NCBI GenBank assembly: GCA_947359465.1
Contig: OX375873.1
Location: forward strand, 93,641,978-93,705,977
Direction of reading: 5' to 3'
Length of the DNA stretch: 64,000 bases
DNA from: Metellina segmentata
Lineage: Eukaryota; Arthropoda; Arachnida; Araneae; Tetragnathidae
The stretch's first letter is position 1; the number at the start of each line of letters is the position of its first letter. Below are positions 44,566 through 55,870 of this stretch, in pieces. The notes under the pieces were generated by a model, which saw only the letters and a list, made by a program, of their open reading frames with translations, did not search any database and had not been told where the DNA came from. The position numbers were made by a program, and so were the translations under genes.

Positions 44566-44680
44566 GTCATCTGACCCTGGTTTAAAATTACATGTTGTTG
44601 TGATAGGATTTTTCCCTTTGAGGTTTATCCCAGACCGTCGTCCATAGCCCGCTATGGTACTCCAGTCAGACGTTAATTAA
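44566..44680 (+). repeat. SINE 3' half, opposite orientation
   Basis: Plus-strand SINE tail (TCATCTGACCCTGGTTTAAA, ATTTTTCCCTTTGAGG, CCAGACCGTCGTCCATAGCC, GACGTTAATTAA), abutting the minus-strand copy. Confidence 0.8.
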
Positions 44681-44824
44681 ATTATATACATACCAACAAC
44701 GCTTCCGAGGCAAAGAGCATTTAGATAATGGAAATAAAATTTTCGTTTAGCATCTGGTTTGCTCAATTACGCTGAAAATAGCGCCATAGTATTACTTCAA
44801 AATTCGTTTTAATATTTAATCTGT

Positions 44825-45171
44825 GTGCAAAAAAATTTTAAGAAGTTTATCTCTAATATTATAAAAGGAAGTGTTTCTGGTTTTTTTTTTTCGCGGCCGC
44901 AAAATCTTGACGATTCTATGGCACTTCCAGCAATGAGATTTGACACACAGGTAGTCCAAATTTTTTGCAATTTTTGGGTGGCGGCGAATTTTAAAATTCA
45001 ATCTAGAAGATTTTTAAATGAATTCAATAGTTTTATTCTCTACCTGATTCTTCAAACGGTTTTCTTAAGGAGAAAAGAAGAACCACCCGAATCTGGACTT
45101 TTTCTACCCGTGTGATCTTCTTTTATATTTTCCGCATAAGATTGTGACATCAAATAAACTTTCTCTTTCCA

Positions 45172-45204
<33 letters not shown>
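44825..45204 (+). other. Retroposed transcript end with poly(A) tail
   Basis: A 96-codon frame (44825-45115) ends 38 bases before AATAAA (45153-45158), and 14 bases after that comes an uninterrupted run of 32 A (45173-45204). This is the layout of a cDNA inserted by retroposition. The frame contains SRPQNLDDSMALPAMRFDTQ, which I do not recognise, so it may be a processed pseudogene's 3' exon or the end of a retroelement. I could not find a clear target-site duplication. Confidence 0.5.
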
Positions 45205-45206
<2 letters not shown>

Positions 45207-45658
45207 AGACTGCATCTTCTGCCTTTTGTGTTTAAAAAAAAGAAACAAATTACATTTCCTGTCCCATTCCATTTCCGCGAATGAGAGCACGAAATAAAAA
45301 AAACGTATTGACTGGGATTGTTAATTTTTTTTTTTTAATCGTAAAATCGGAATCGTTAAAGATAGGTTGAAAATTTCAACGAATTTGAAATCTGACGAAA
45401 ATTTTACTTTAGATTGTTACCATAAAATAAGATTTTCTTTAAACAAATAATTTTGAAATTGAATATATCTTCAATGGAATTGAAATCTGCGGAAAATTTT
45501 ACAGCAGATTAATACCTTACACCTTTTGCACGGCCAACGCCGGGCTAGCCATGCAATGATTAGTATACACTATAGAAGTGCACATATTACAGAAGATAGA
45601 TAATTTCTTACATTTAATGGATATCCTATTTTAACTACATATAGGTTGGTAGATTTTT

Positions 45659-45940
45659 TAATTAACGTCGTACTGGAGTAACACAACGTGCTATTGACGA
45701 CGGTCTGTGATTAATCCCCCAGTTGAAAGATTCAAGAACAACACCACGAAATTTTGAATCACAGTCAGATGACGAGGCAACACCTGAGCTGGCATTCCAA
45801 TCTCCAAATTATCATGCCAGAGTGAGATTTAACGTGCACCAGCTCCTTTTGTACACGACTGTGTTTGTTGGATTCGAATTCGCAACAGTTCAGTTGCTAT
45901 CACTGTACCAACACCAGTCCACAACTATATATAAAGAGAC
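45659..45940 (-). repeat. SINE copy, nearly full
   Basis: Minus-strand SINE: TTAACGTCGTACTGGAGTAA, ACACAACGTGCTATTGACGA, AACACCTGAGCTGGCATTCC, TTTAACGTGCACCAGCTCC, and the head with the B-box complement GGATTCGAATTCG. Confidence 0.82.
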
Positions 45941-45974
45941 GGCCAAGATATCATATTTGGAGGAGCAACAGATA

Positions 45975-46260
45975 AGAAATAGGAGGGTCACGAGTTCGAA
46001 ACTCGATAAAGCAAAACACCGTCGTGTAAATGGTGTCTGTGGGACACTAAATGAATCATGGCCTCAGATATCCTCTTGTATAGGGATAGTGTGAAAGTTT
46101 AGAGAGTGAGATACCAGTTAAGGTGTTGATCTCGTCAACTGACCACCTTGGTGCAAAATCATGAGGTGCTTTTCTCTTAATTTTCCTTTTGGAAATGATC
46201 TCGGTCGGTCGACAAAAGCCCGTTGTTTTTTTCATAGTTGTAAGTTATTTCAAATACCTA
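45975..46260 (+). repeat. SINE copy, opposite orientation
   Basis: Plus-strand SINE from a B-box-like GAGTTCGAAACTC through AGTGAGATACCAGTTAAGG, TCGTCAACTGACCACC and AAAAGCCCGTTGT. It faces the previous copy head to head. Confidence 0.75.
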
Positions 46261-46282
46261 CCAATTACAAATAAAAGGTACC

Positions 46283-46440
46283 GTGGTCACCCGGTTGATC
46301 CCGGGCAGTCGTCAATAGCCCGTTGTGTTCCTCTAGGACGATGTTAATTAAAAAAATACCAATTACCGAGATCATTCCCATTAAGAAAGATCCGAGAACA
46401 ACTCAGCCCGTTGTGTTGCTCTAGTACGACGTTCATACAA
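46283..46440 (+). repeat. Chimeric SINE tail fragments
   Basis: At 46283-46352 is a plus-strand tail (GATCCCGGGCAGTCGTCAAT, AGCCCGTTGTGTTCC, GATGTTAATTAA). At 46366-46440 a minus-strand piece (AAGAAAGATCCGAGAACAAC) runs into a plus-strand tail (AGCCCGTTGTGTTGCTCTAG). Confidence 0.7.
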
Positions 46441-46505
46441 ATTACCGATACCACTACGTAATATTTAGCCGAAGATTGACAACCGAAAATTCATAAACTT
46501 GATCC

Positions 46506-46690
46506 AAGTTTGTCGTGTACATGGGGTTGTGTGCAAGTTACTTATATCGTGGCATCAAATATCCTCAAGTTGGTGTTGCGGTGCCATCTCAGGTGATGAC
46601 TGCGATTAAAAATTTCGAGGTATTTGTCCTCGAATCTGTATTTTTGGAATTGATCCAGGACAGTTACCAATGGACAATATGCATGATTTT
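46506..46690 (+). repeat. SINE copy, diverged
   Basis: Plus-strand body and tail: ATATCCTCAAGTTGGTG, GGTGCCATCTCAGG, AAAATTTCGAGGTATTTGTC, TTGATCCAGGACAGT. It reaches position 46690 before similarity ends. Confidence 0.65.
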
Positions 46691-46769
46691 CAAATTCATT
46701 TTAAAATGAAAGAGCACGAAAAACTACGTAGAAAAATGCCACTTAAACTGCAATCTGACGACATTGATT

Positions 46770-48800
46770 ATATTTAAAACTCTTTTCAAATTGCTCTGAC
46801 GTCACTTCTAACGAAAACTGCAGTCGCTGACGATTCTTGCCTGTGACGTCATCGTACATGATTTTCCCATCGAGCGTTCCTTGAGCTGTGTTATCTCTAT
46901 GGGTATCTTTTTAGTAGTCTTATATTTACAGATTTTTGATTAATTCAGCAATGGAAGGTTCGAAAATAGTTAAAAAAAAGAATTACAAATATTGTTTTGT
47001 TCCGTTTGTGTCATAATTCAACGATTAAAACACCAAAAAAGTATTTTTTGTTGTGCGAAAATATGAACAAGTTTGTAGAAGATGGTGCGGCGTTATGAAA
47101 AGAGATTAAAAGAAAAACAAAAAGCTGTGTTCTACTTCTTGCTTGCATTGCTGTGAAGATCATTTTTCGGTAAGCTTAAAATACCAAAAATTATTTATAT
47201 TTTTAATTGTTTTTAAATGAGAATTGTGTTATTTAATCTTGTGGATGACTAATAGTGTTTTAGCTAAAACGAAAATTTTCTTTCTGTATCAAGTCACTCA
47301 TAATGCAGAATTTCTTGTTTCATGAAAAATAATTTAATAAATAAATATAGGAATACTATATATTTATAAATCAAAACTGGTTTAAAAAATATAGAGAGCT
47401 AAAATCAATGAACATTGAATTATTATACTCATGATAGTTAATTTGCAGTTATTCATGCACTTGGTAAAATTGTGTTATATTTCTTCTTTAAACTGAATGA
47501 TAAGTATTATGGAATAAGTGTCATTGGAATTCAGATTTAAAATTAAAAAATATTTCTTCTAAATTTGAGATTTAAACTTTAATCTTTTTTAACATTACAT
47601 AAATGTATACAAATATAATTATTTTAAAACTGAAAAGTAAGAATAAACGTAAAATTAATCTATTAAAAAAAGCATTGTAAAAATATTTCCATTAAAAATA
47701 AGAAATTAAAGTTAAAAACTAGTGTTACCAAATTTTGATAAATAGTGCTACAAATGAAAGTTTTTAATTTATATATTACTTTATTTATTTTATAGTTGGA
47801 GAATGACATGGAAAACTACTGGGAGTATCGTCTCTCTTGCAGTACGAAGCAACATAACTTTCATCCCATTTGTTTAGCATTGAAACTAATATTTTTAAAC
47901 AATTACGAATTTTGTTTTAAATTTGCATATTTTTATAAAACTGCAAGGCTTCAAATTATTGCAATTTCAATCAAATTATCACACTACCATCTTCATGGTT
48001 TAAAATGTTGGACTACCAAATGTTGTGTTCAATATTTAATGCAGTTGCAATTCTCGCAACAAGTTTCTCTACACATGTTATTTTTGGATCATCCTTTAGC
48101 ACATTACATTTTACCGATACTTTAAAAATTATTGTTCACTAACTAACAAAAATAATTTTGCTAAAAAATTAACGTAGAAAATTAATTTTAAGTTAGTTTT
48201 TAAAATTCACTATTTTGATACCCCTACAATTTTAATCTACTTTGAAATTATTTTTCTAACATAAAGCTCTTATTTGATATACTATTCTAATTATCTATAT
48301 AAAAAATCTATTTCAGAATGAATTGTGTTACTTATTAAGGAAAAGAGAACAACTGTTAATGTTCTATTTTCTTATATACAACTTTTTGATAATAGCACTA
48401 CTCTTTAAAAACAATATAAAAATACATTAAAAAAAATATGTTGTACAAAATATTATCTTATTCTTCGTTTTTACGCCTTTCATTTCTACTCCCATAAAAT
48501 TTGGATGGTTTCCCAGAAAAGAAAACATGTATATTCAATCCAATAGGTAGATTATCCGACTGGCCTTTTACAAAGCCTTGTTCTACAGTCGTCATTTTTA
48601 AAGAAGAAATCTGTATAATAATAATAATGTAAAGACTATAATTTAACACAATTATTTAAAAAATAAAATTAGCGTAAAATCAATGAAAGCAACCTGAAAT
48701 AACATGCCGCCGGCGAATGTAGCGAGAGATTTCATGTACTATGACGTCACGCCAAGCTTCACCCCGTTTTCAGTCACGTGACTTCAGCGCGTTTTTTAAT
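46770..48800 (+). mobile_element. THAP-domain DNA transposon, decayed
   Basis: Regions near both ends are inverted copies: GTGACGTCATCGTACATGAT at about 46851 against the complement GTGACGTCATAGTACATGAA at about 48740, with TGACGTCAC / TGAAGTCAC words further out. Between them is a THAP-coding exon, an intron and part of a second exon. The transposase catalytic domain is not visible. THAP fingers occur in P elements and in ISL2EU-type elements, so the superfamily is open. Confidence 0.55.
46951..48125 (+). pseudogene. THAP-domain transposase-like gene, two exons
   Basis: Exon 1 runs from ATG 46951 to 47169 in one frame with three TAA stops. It shows NYKYCFVPF, NTKKVFFVVRKYE, a RRWCGVMKRD block with the conserved tryptophan, and CCEDHFS, giving the C-x2-H end of the THAP zinc finger; the second cysteine is lost. 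A consensus donor TCG|GTAAGC at 47170 and an acceptor TTATTTTATAG at 47795 frame a 626-bp intron, and exon 2 begins LENDMENYWEYRL in the matching phase. CCEDHF followed by LENDMENY is a junction I recall from arthropod THAP transposases. After about 13 residues exon 2 loses similarity. The retained intron means it came by DNA transposition. Confidence 0.65.
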
Positions 48801-50231
48801 CGCTTATTACGATTAAATTAAACTTTTTTGTGATTTTTAAAGTTGATTTTCGGATTGTTCATGATCGAAATTGTAAAAAAAGTACCATTTTAGGATGTTT
48901 TGTGACATAGTGCATATTCCCTATTGCCCGTTGTGTTGGTCCATTGTAAAAAATGCAACTACCAAATAACATAAATGCAACTACCAAATAACAATAATAA
49001 AAATAAGCCTTTTCTCTCTTTTCTAGAAAACAAATCAAATATTTACAATTATAAAATCTGAAACACTGTTTACTTAAAAAATAATTATATTTAACTGTAC
49101 GTTGTTTAATTGTATTTACCAAGCGCTAATTCCGAAAACATAATCCATAATCCTCGCGCTTGAATTTTCGCGTGGGGCAGTTTTCTTTCACGAGAAAGGT
49201 ATATCACATTATTTTCTAATCCTCCCGAAAGTTCGAATAAGAAATTTGTCAATATTAATTGCGAAAACACCTCGAACTAGGAGAAACATGAAAAAATCAT
49301 ACAAAAACCTCTGATTACTTGTAAAATGCATTATCGTTAAGTTTGTTTCATCCCAGGTGCCAAAAAAGTGCTTAACGGCTTATCTGATCCGTAAATATTG
49401 CATTAAATTTTGGTTCTCTTTTCGGGTAATTGTTGATTTAATTACATCTCCACATAAACAAATACAGAAAAACCTTGTTAATTGCTGAGAGGTAATTAAA
49501 TTAACAAGTCTGATAAGATTTTCGAAAAATGTTAATGCTTTTCCCTAGAAAATTCGGAATACTAAATAACAGCAGTATGTTATTTTTTCCCTCTTTTTCG
49601 CTAGAGCCTTGTTCATTTGTTTTTGTTTGTGTGGTATCATTTGCACTTTAAGTGTCCAAAGTTTCTACTCCAGTTCTTTATGTAGTTGTGAGTTATTTTT
49701 TCCGAGTTTGAGAAAATATATTAGGTTTAATTTTTCACAAGCACATTAACTCTCAACTGAAATACTTTTATTATTTTTAATCCATTTACTTTAATAAATA
49801 GCTTAGATTAAATTTTAAATATAGATGCAGTTATACGATGTAGTAATGTAATGCAAATTTCAAGTATTGTCAATGCAATCTAAACAATGCATTTAAGATT
49901 AAACACCCAAAAAACACGAAATAAGCTTAACGTTATTTAAATTTGAGCGCATTTGAAATATTTTAAATAATAATGCTTCGGGTATAAATTGTAAAAATCT
50001 CTGAAATACAGAAATGGTTGATGTTTTCGATGAATGATCGATTCTTTGAATTGATGTTTTAAACTTTGATCATCAAAGACTGAATTGATTTTTGTTATTA
50101 CTACGTATTCATAATACGAGTATTAAAATTATATAGTAAAGCCCCCGAATGCACTGAAAAATAAACGTGCAACTTGTTGCATGACGATTTTTATATTTGA
50201 CATTTATAAATGCATTGGTAATAAAAAGCTA
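48801..50231. other. No supported gene; one SINE scrap
   Basis: At 48918-48950 is a short SINE-tail word (CTATTGCCCGTTGTGTTGG). The rest is AT-rich with no recognised content. Confidence 0.5.
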
Positions 50232-50235
50232 ATCT

Positions 50236-50544
50236 TGGGACCGAGTGCTGAGAAATTCTTCCTTGAAGCGGGCGAACAAGCGACAAACTCTCATTACACT
50301 CACAAACATTTATTAATCTAATTTACATAACGTGGACACAATATAAACTATTTACGTAACCTTTCATAACTACCCGACATAACGGACGCTACGACGCGTC
50401 TTCATTCTACGCCGTCGATAACTCCCTTACCTTCTGAGGGTGTCCTTGATCGGAGCAGGGGTTAGATTTAGTTTTGGTTCTCACTTTTAGTTCGGAGGTT
50501 TATAGCTCTGCAGCTGACGCTGCGCTTATAGTTCACTTGTTACA
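50236..50544 (-). mobile_element. Solo LTR
   Basis: On the minus strand it starts TGTAACAAGTGAAC and ends CTCGGTCCCA, the TG...CA borders of an LTR, with an AATAAA about two thirds along. It is flanked by ATCT at 50232-50235 and 50545-50548, a 4-bp target duplication as in Ty3/gypsy. No internal retroelement sequence is next to it. The right duplication overlaps the first bases of the Helitron, so the LTR element inserted at the Helitron's edge after the Helitron. Confidence 0.75.
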
Positions 50545-50545
50545 A

Positions 50546-51195
50546 TCTATATATATAATTCTCTTACGTGGCACGCAAAAAAGACGTTATTTGTTATCGC
50601 GTTTTGGCAACACTGTACGATTGTTTGTTTATCCCGAAGTCTCGCGCATCGATTGAATTTATAGCGTTATCGGATGAAATTTTATTGAAAAAAAAAAGAA
50701 ATTTTAATGAGCTGTTGCAGTTAGTTTATAATAGAAATCAAAGAAAGCGGATGATCTTTTCAGGGCCATTTAAAAAACGGTCCTTTTCAGGGCCAACAAT
50801 TATAGTTCAACAAGACGCTTGCACTACAACTTTCGGCAACAAACTCAATGAAAAAGTGTGGGTCGTTTGAGTGCTGGGAAAATGTACACACAAACAACAT
50901 GCTGGATATTCAATTTCCAAAGCAACGCTCACATTTCGAGTCAAAATTTGCACAAAGTTTTCATTTGAATTCTGATTTTAGAGATACTGTATATATTTTT
51001 TCTGTAATACAGCAAATTTAGATTTGAAAAACATTTTTTTGGTAACATATTTTGTAAACAATCCCTTCTGCTAGGACAAATGTCTTCATTGAGGCGAGCG
51101 AAGCGAGCATAGGTTCGCGCAGCGACACAATGAGGATTGCGAAGCAATCCTCCGGGGGTTGGCGAGCGTTAGCGAGCAGGGGGCAGGCCCCCTAG
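50546..51195 (+). mobile_element. Non-autonomous Helitron, family 1
   Basis: Begins TCTATATATATAATTCTCTT and ends GCAGGCCCCCTAG before a host T. It is the clearest copy of family 1, about 90% alike to 41468-42115 by eye. The 3' end has the hairpin GGGGGC...GCCCCC. No protein is encoded; the 100-codon frame across it (50568-50870) has no known domain. Confidence 0.9.
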
Positions 51196-54100
51196 TCTTT
51201 AATATTATATTAGAGGAAATCGTTATAACAATATCTTTGTGTAGACAGTTCATATTTTATAAAATTTTCATTTATGATTATCAATAAAATAAACTTTAAC
51301 GATAAATTGTTCATGCTATTTTTTTGCTTATTTTTATTATTAACCCAATAATACTTTAATTGAAATTTAAAAAAAAACATTACGTGTTAAGGAGCTATAT
51401 TTAATTTAATCCCCCTTTCATCAGATATGTGACGTATTAAAATTATGCATAATAAATAAAAGAGATTCAAATAATTAACATTATTAAACACTGTGTACGG
51501 TTATTGTTAGGAATTCGAAATGAATTAAATTATTAATATTATCAAATATGAAGGGGGTTACTTCTCAGTCTGTTTCAGAAAACTGAGAACTATTGTAACT
51601 AAGCAACGTGAGTTCTGTTGTATGTTGTTCTTAATTTATTATTGAACAAAGCTCGGAGAGTCGAGTTAATTACATACATAATATATACTGTTTTGCAAAC
51701 AACACGAATCTAGAATTGTGTTTCGAGAACTGTCTTTTCTTTGTATGTTCAGTTCTGAAAATTGCATCATAAAACTGAAATATTCATTGTTATTATAGAT
51801 CGTTATTTGATGTTTCACAATGAAAATATAACCAGTTCTTATTCTTATTCTAACGTAAATTGATACCCCAAACTTTATCTTTATTTGTATTTGTCCTACT
51901 TCCATCAAAACTTCTAGCGAGTTATTTTAGACATTAGAGCTTAGCTGAAGGTTATTAAAACAGAAAGGTAGGTTTAAAAAAAAATAAAAATTAAGATTTT
52001 CTCAGGTTTTTTTTTTAAATTTCACTTCGTTTTATAAATTTTGTTTTATTTTGGTAAGGGTTCCAAAATTGCTATTCCAATGCAGTTAAATCCTATTCCA
52101 ATGCAGTATTTATGTTCATACTTCAAGCTTTCAATATAACTAGGTCACAATTTAAAATCACGCCTTCTTTAATCTTTTGTTTCTTAATCGTAAAACTTAT
52201 GTAAGCTGGAAAAACTAAAAAGCTCTTCTTCGCTTTCTCCAGTACTGTTAATGTCTTTGTAAAAAAAGCTTCTTTTACCACTAAAATAACGAAGAGGTGG
52301 GATATTTATGATATTAAAGTATCATTTGAAGTTAAATAGAATGATGATAAATTGAGTGTAAGTCAAATTCTCCCTTTCCTTACTTCCTTCGAATGTGTTC
52401 GGATGAACCCGCCGTGGCCATTTTGTAGAATGTTGAAGGAATTATTGAATATAAGCTCAATGAAATCAGGAACGGAGCAATTAAGTTAAAATTAAGGTTT
52501 TTTTTACAAGTTAGTTTTAAATTTTACAGACAAGTTTCAAGATAATTGGATAGGTTAAACTTAAATTAGTTTACATAAGAGCTATTGTGTACGAGCAAAA
52601 CGCCTACGCAAGGCCTCCCCTATTCTGTCCACTCTGCTTCCTTCTTCCAAAAACAGCCCGTTGGGTTCTTCGCGACCTCCTCCAAGGGGTCGTACACAAG
52701 TTGCCAATGTCTCAAGGAGGCTCGGGACCTGACTGTACAGTGTACATCATATGTCCTTGGAATGAGACATCGACTGTTCAGTTTACATTCAATCTGAATA
52801 CCTCTTTTATAATTCACCGTTATACATGAATCTGTGTTTTACTAACGGGTCATTCTATGTAAAATGAGCGAATCTACTGTGGCTGTCATATCACCGATTT
52901 TAATAAAATCAGTTCTTAAATAGGTCACATAGAAATGAGCAACTGCATAATATTAGGTTTCAAAAATCAAAATTTTATTAACTAATAACATTTAAAATTC
53001 AAGGTCACACAGATTTTCTATCTCTAAAAGAGGCTTGTTAGCAACCCTATATATAAATCAGTCATTGACATTTTATATCATTACATTCTTCAGAAAAAAG
53101 TCTTAGGAAATGGCAGAATATAATTTAATAGATATCATTGCTGAATCTGAGATCGACTAAACAGAGAAATTTTACCAATATGCTACAAATTTAAAACTGG
53201 TTTGGTGTCTCTATAAATGGAAAACAATATTAAAAATTTATTCTTAATGGAGAACTTTTCCTAAAAAATAGCGTGGCGTAATTTGGTGGTTGCATTTCTA
53301 CTTCTTTATAGAGTAAAAAAACTTAACAGTACAATTACGGAGAAAAAAAATTACAATTTTTTAAAATGCAGTCACTGTAAGGAAAAACTCCGAAAACTTC
53401 ACAACTTTCAGCCTGAAAGAGCAAGATGTCTATTTTATATCCTGAAATTTTCGTAATTGTAATTTGAATATTTTTGTCTCGGGAACATTTTTAACTAGAT
53501 GTAAATTTGCATTTTTTATTGCTGCTGATCATGAGTTATAAGCTTCGATAATATACAAATGCGATATACGAATGAAATAACTGCTAATATGGTTCACGTG
53601 CAATTTTTTTTAGTCTTTATTTTTGTTGATTAATCCAAGGAGTGTTCGATGAGTGAAGTAATTAGCTGAAAGTTCTTTTTGTTACAGATTTCTTTTCGAT
53701 TTGCTATTTCCTTTGGAAACGTAAGTATTAAATACTGCTACTTTTGAATAGTAAATACATAGTTGTTCATATTAAGCATTATTAGACAGATAAACACTAA
53801 TTTTGGAAAAAAGAATTGAATTTTAACGTTGTTGTTATACACGATTCTTCCAAACATACAAAACTTATGAATCATCTTTCAAAATTTATCACAATCACTT
53901 GTGAAATAAGAAAATATTTCAAGAATTCGGCAGAATGAAAAAAAAAAATTTAAGTTTTAAGCAACTATAAAAATTAACAACAGACCTTCATCAGATTAAA
54001 AGTGAATTTGGAAAAACCAATCAAGTAAAAGTTTTAAATGTTTAAACTTTTTCAATTGTGATTTGAAGTCTTGCTTTTAGAACTTGTTTCTGAAGTTAAA

Positions 54101-54884
54101 ATTAGTTTGGCATTTCATTATTCAGTAGGGGTTTCATTGTCATTTGAAACTAGCAATGTGCATAGAATGGGAAGGAAATGATATGATTGGCGCTAATAAA
54201 CATTGCTAGGTTTGGCGATATTGATTGAATATGGTAACCCCACATAGGCGTATCCGAATAGTTGTTTGGTGGCGAAACTTTCAATCGCCAATTGATCATC
54301 GATGGAGAGATCGTGCTTTTGCGAGTTAATAATTGTGTTACTGTTGCTTTGGGACATAAAATACAATCCTGAATTTTTTTTACAATTATTCGACTTACCA
54401 TCTTCTAAAATGTCAAATTCTTTTCGCCTGAGCTTTCCATCATTTGATTTTGTAGGCCTATTTTAAGTGGAAAACAAACATCTTACAATATTTCTTTGCT
54501 GTTGGGAAACTGAAGGAAATAAAAGGCTATTTCCAAACTTCAGAAGTAGTTTTATCTTACCTAGCACTGTATCTGGGCATGAATTTCAATGATGGGATGC
54601 ATTTAAATTCTTTTAGCCCTTAGAAATCTCTTTATTCCTATCACTATCTATTATTTACTTTTTTGCTACCAATTTTTAGCTTGAATATGATGTTTAAAAT
54701 TACTGTTTATAAATAGATGAAAAAAAAAAAAGAACGTTCTTAATAGATTACAAAAATAGGAAATATCGTCGTATACGTTAAGTAGTTTTCGAGATTCGCT
54801 TAATGTTGTATATATGCGAGTACACGTTTTTTCTGATTTTTGCTCATTTCACATGGAATGACGTTAACGTAAATAGCAGATTCG
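51196..54884. other. Long stretch without supported gene
   Basis: AT-rich. A GC-richer patch at about 52590-52790 gives overlapping frames of 65-80 codons on both strands; I cannot assign them. Confidence 0.5.
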
Positions 54885-54978
54885 GCAAATACATAGCACA
54901 GAAATCGACATTACTTGTATATAGGTGGATGGCAAATACATAGCACAGAAATCGACATTACTTGTATATAGGTGGATG
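54885..54978. repeat. Perfect 47-bp tandem duplication
   Basis: Two apparently identical units starting GCAAATACATAGCACAGAAA. Lack of divergence suggests a recent event. Confidence 0.95.
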
Positions 54979-54979
54979 G

Positions 54980-55110
54980 CAACAGGCGGTTGATCTTGAC
55001 ATCTGGCTTATGTTCAAAATTACGAGGGATTGTCCTCGAATCTTTCTCTTCGATATTGTTCCCGGACCATCACCAATAGTTTGCTGTGCTGGCCCAATAC
55101 GACGTTAATT
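54980..55110 (+). repeat. SINE 3' half
   Basis: Plus-strand tail: TTGATCTTGACATCTGGC, AAAATTACGAGGGATTGTCC, CCCGGACCATCACCAATAG, ATACGACGTTAATTCAA. Confidence 0.75.
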
Positions 55111-55862
55111 CAACTGTCTGCCACTTACTAGAATATATTTTATTCATTATGCACTTTTTAATTATAAATGGATTTAAATATCAAATGTAACTTATGTCAC
55201 TTCCATCAATGAATGTAAGTAATAATTTGTAAGATTTGTGCGGTGATATGTACGAGTCTGCAAGTCTGCAATAACACACTATTACGTTCGGTTCAGTATC
55301 CTCAAATTTATAAGAATCGTCTCCATTAATCCGAGTCTTCGTTAATAACAATACAAGGCACAGATGAGAGGGTCTTCTGCAAATCATTTTACTAGTTATT
55401 AGGAAAAATAAAGCATCTCTATGATTTGTTTCATTTGTTTGCTCAGAAACGACAACAGATTGTGACAAGGTATCCATTTATCTTGGGTGTCCCTTGGGGG
55501 CTTGGTTATCTTCCTCTGTCCAGTCCATTTCTCCGGACGGTCACTACCGATGACGATGCTCATACATCTCCCGTCAAGATTCGGTTCTAGGTTTTCAATT
55601 TCGGTCAAATATATAAAGTATTGCGGCCTTACGAATCAGAAAGGCATTTCGGAAGGTGCAAAATAGAATTGTGTGGGTAACATTCTTAACGTCATTCCCT
55701 ATCAAAGGGAAAGGTGAGATACTGAGGATAGTTGATTTACCCTGTAAAATCAATTTAAGACAATGTAAAATCGTATTTTCTTCGAATGATTTATAAATAC
55801 CTGGCAGGCCAGCATGGTGTTGCCCGTGACAATTCTTTTCGTCTCCTTACTGATACTGAATA
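55111..55862. other. No supported gene
   Basis: A 98-codon minus-strand frame (55181-55477) and a 69-codon one overlap here without a recognised motif. Confidence 0.45.
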
Positions 55863-55870
55863 CATAGGAA

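Noticed and set aside
48458..48649. 63-codon minus-strand frame with FVKGQSDNLPIGLN
   Set aside because: It lies on the opposite strand inside the THAP transposon and I recall no family firmly; too short to call.
52585..52829. GC-richer patch with overlapping frames on both strands
   Set aside because: No recognisable motif; a resemblance to the cysteine-rich end of non-LTR proteins was too weak.
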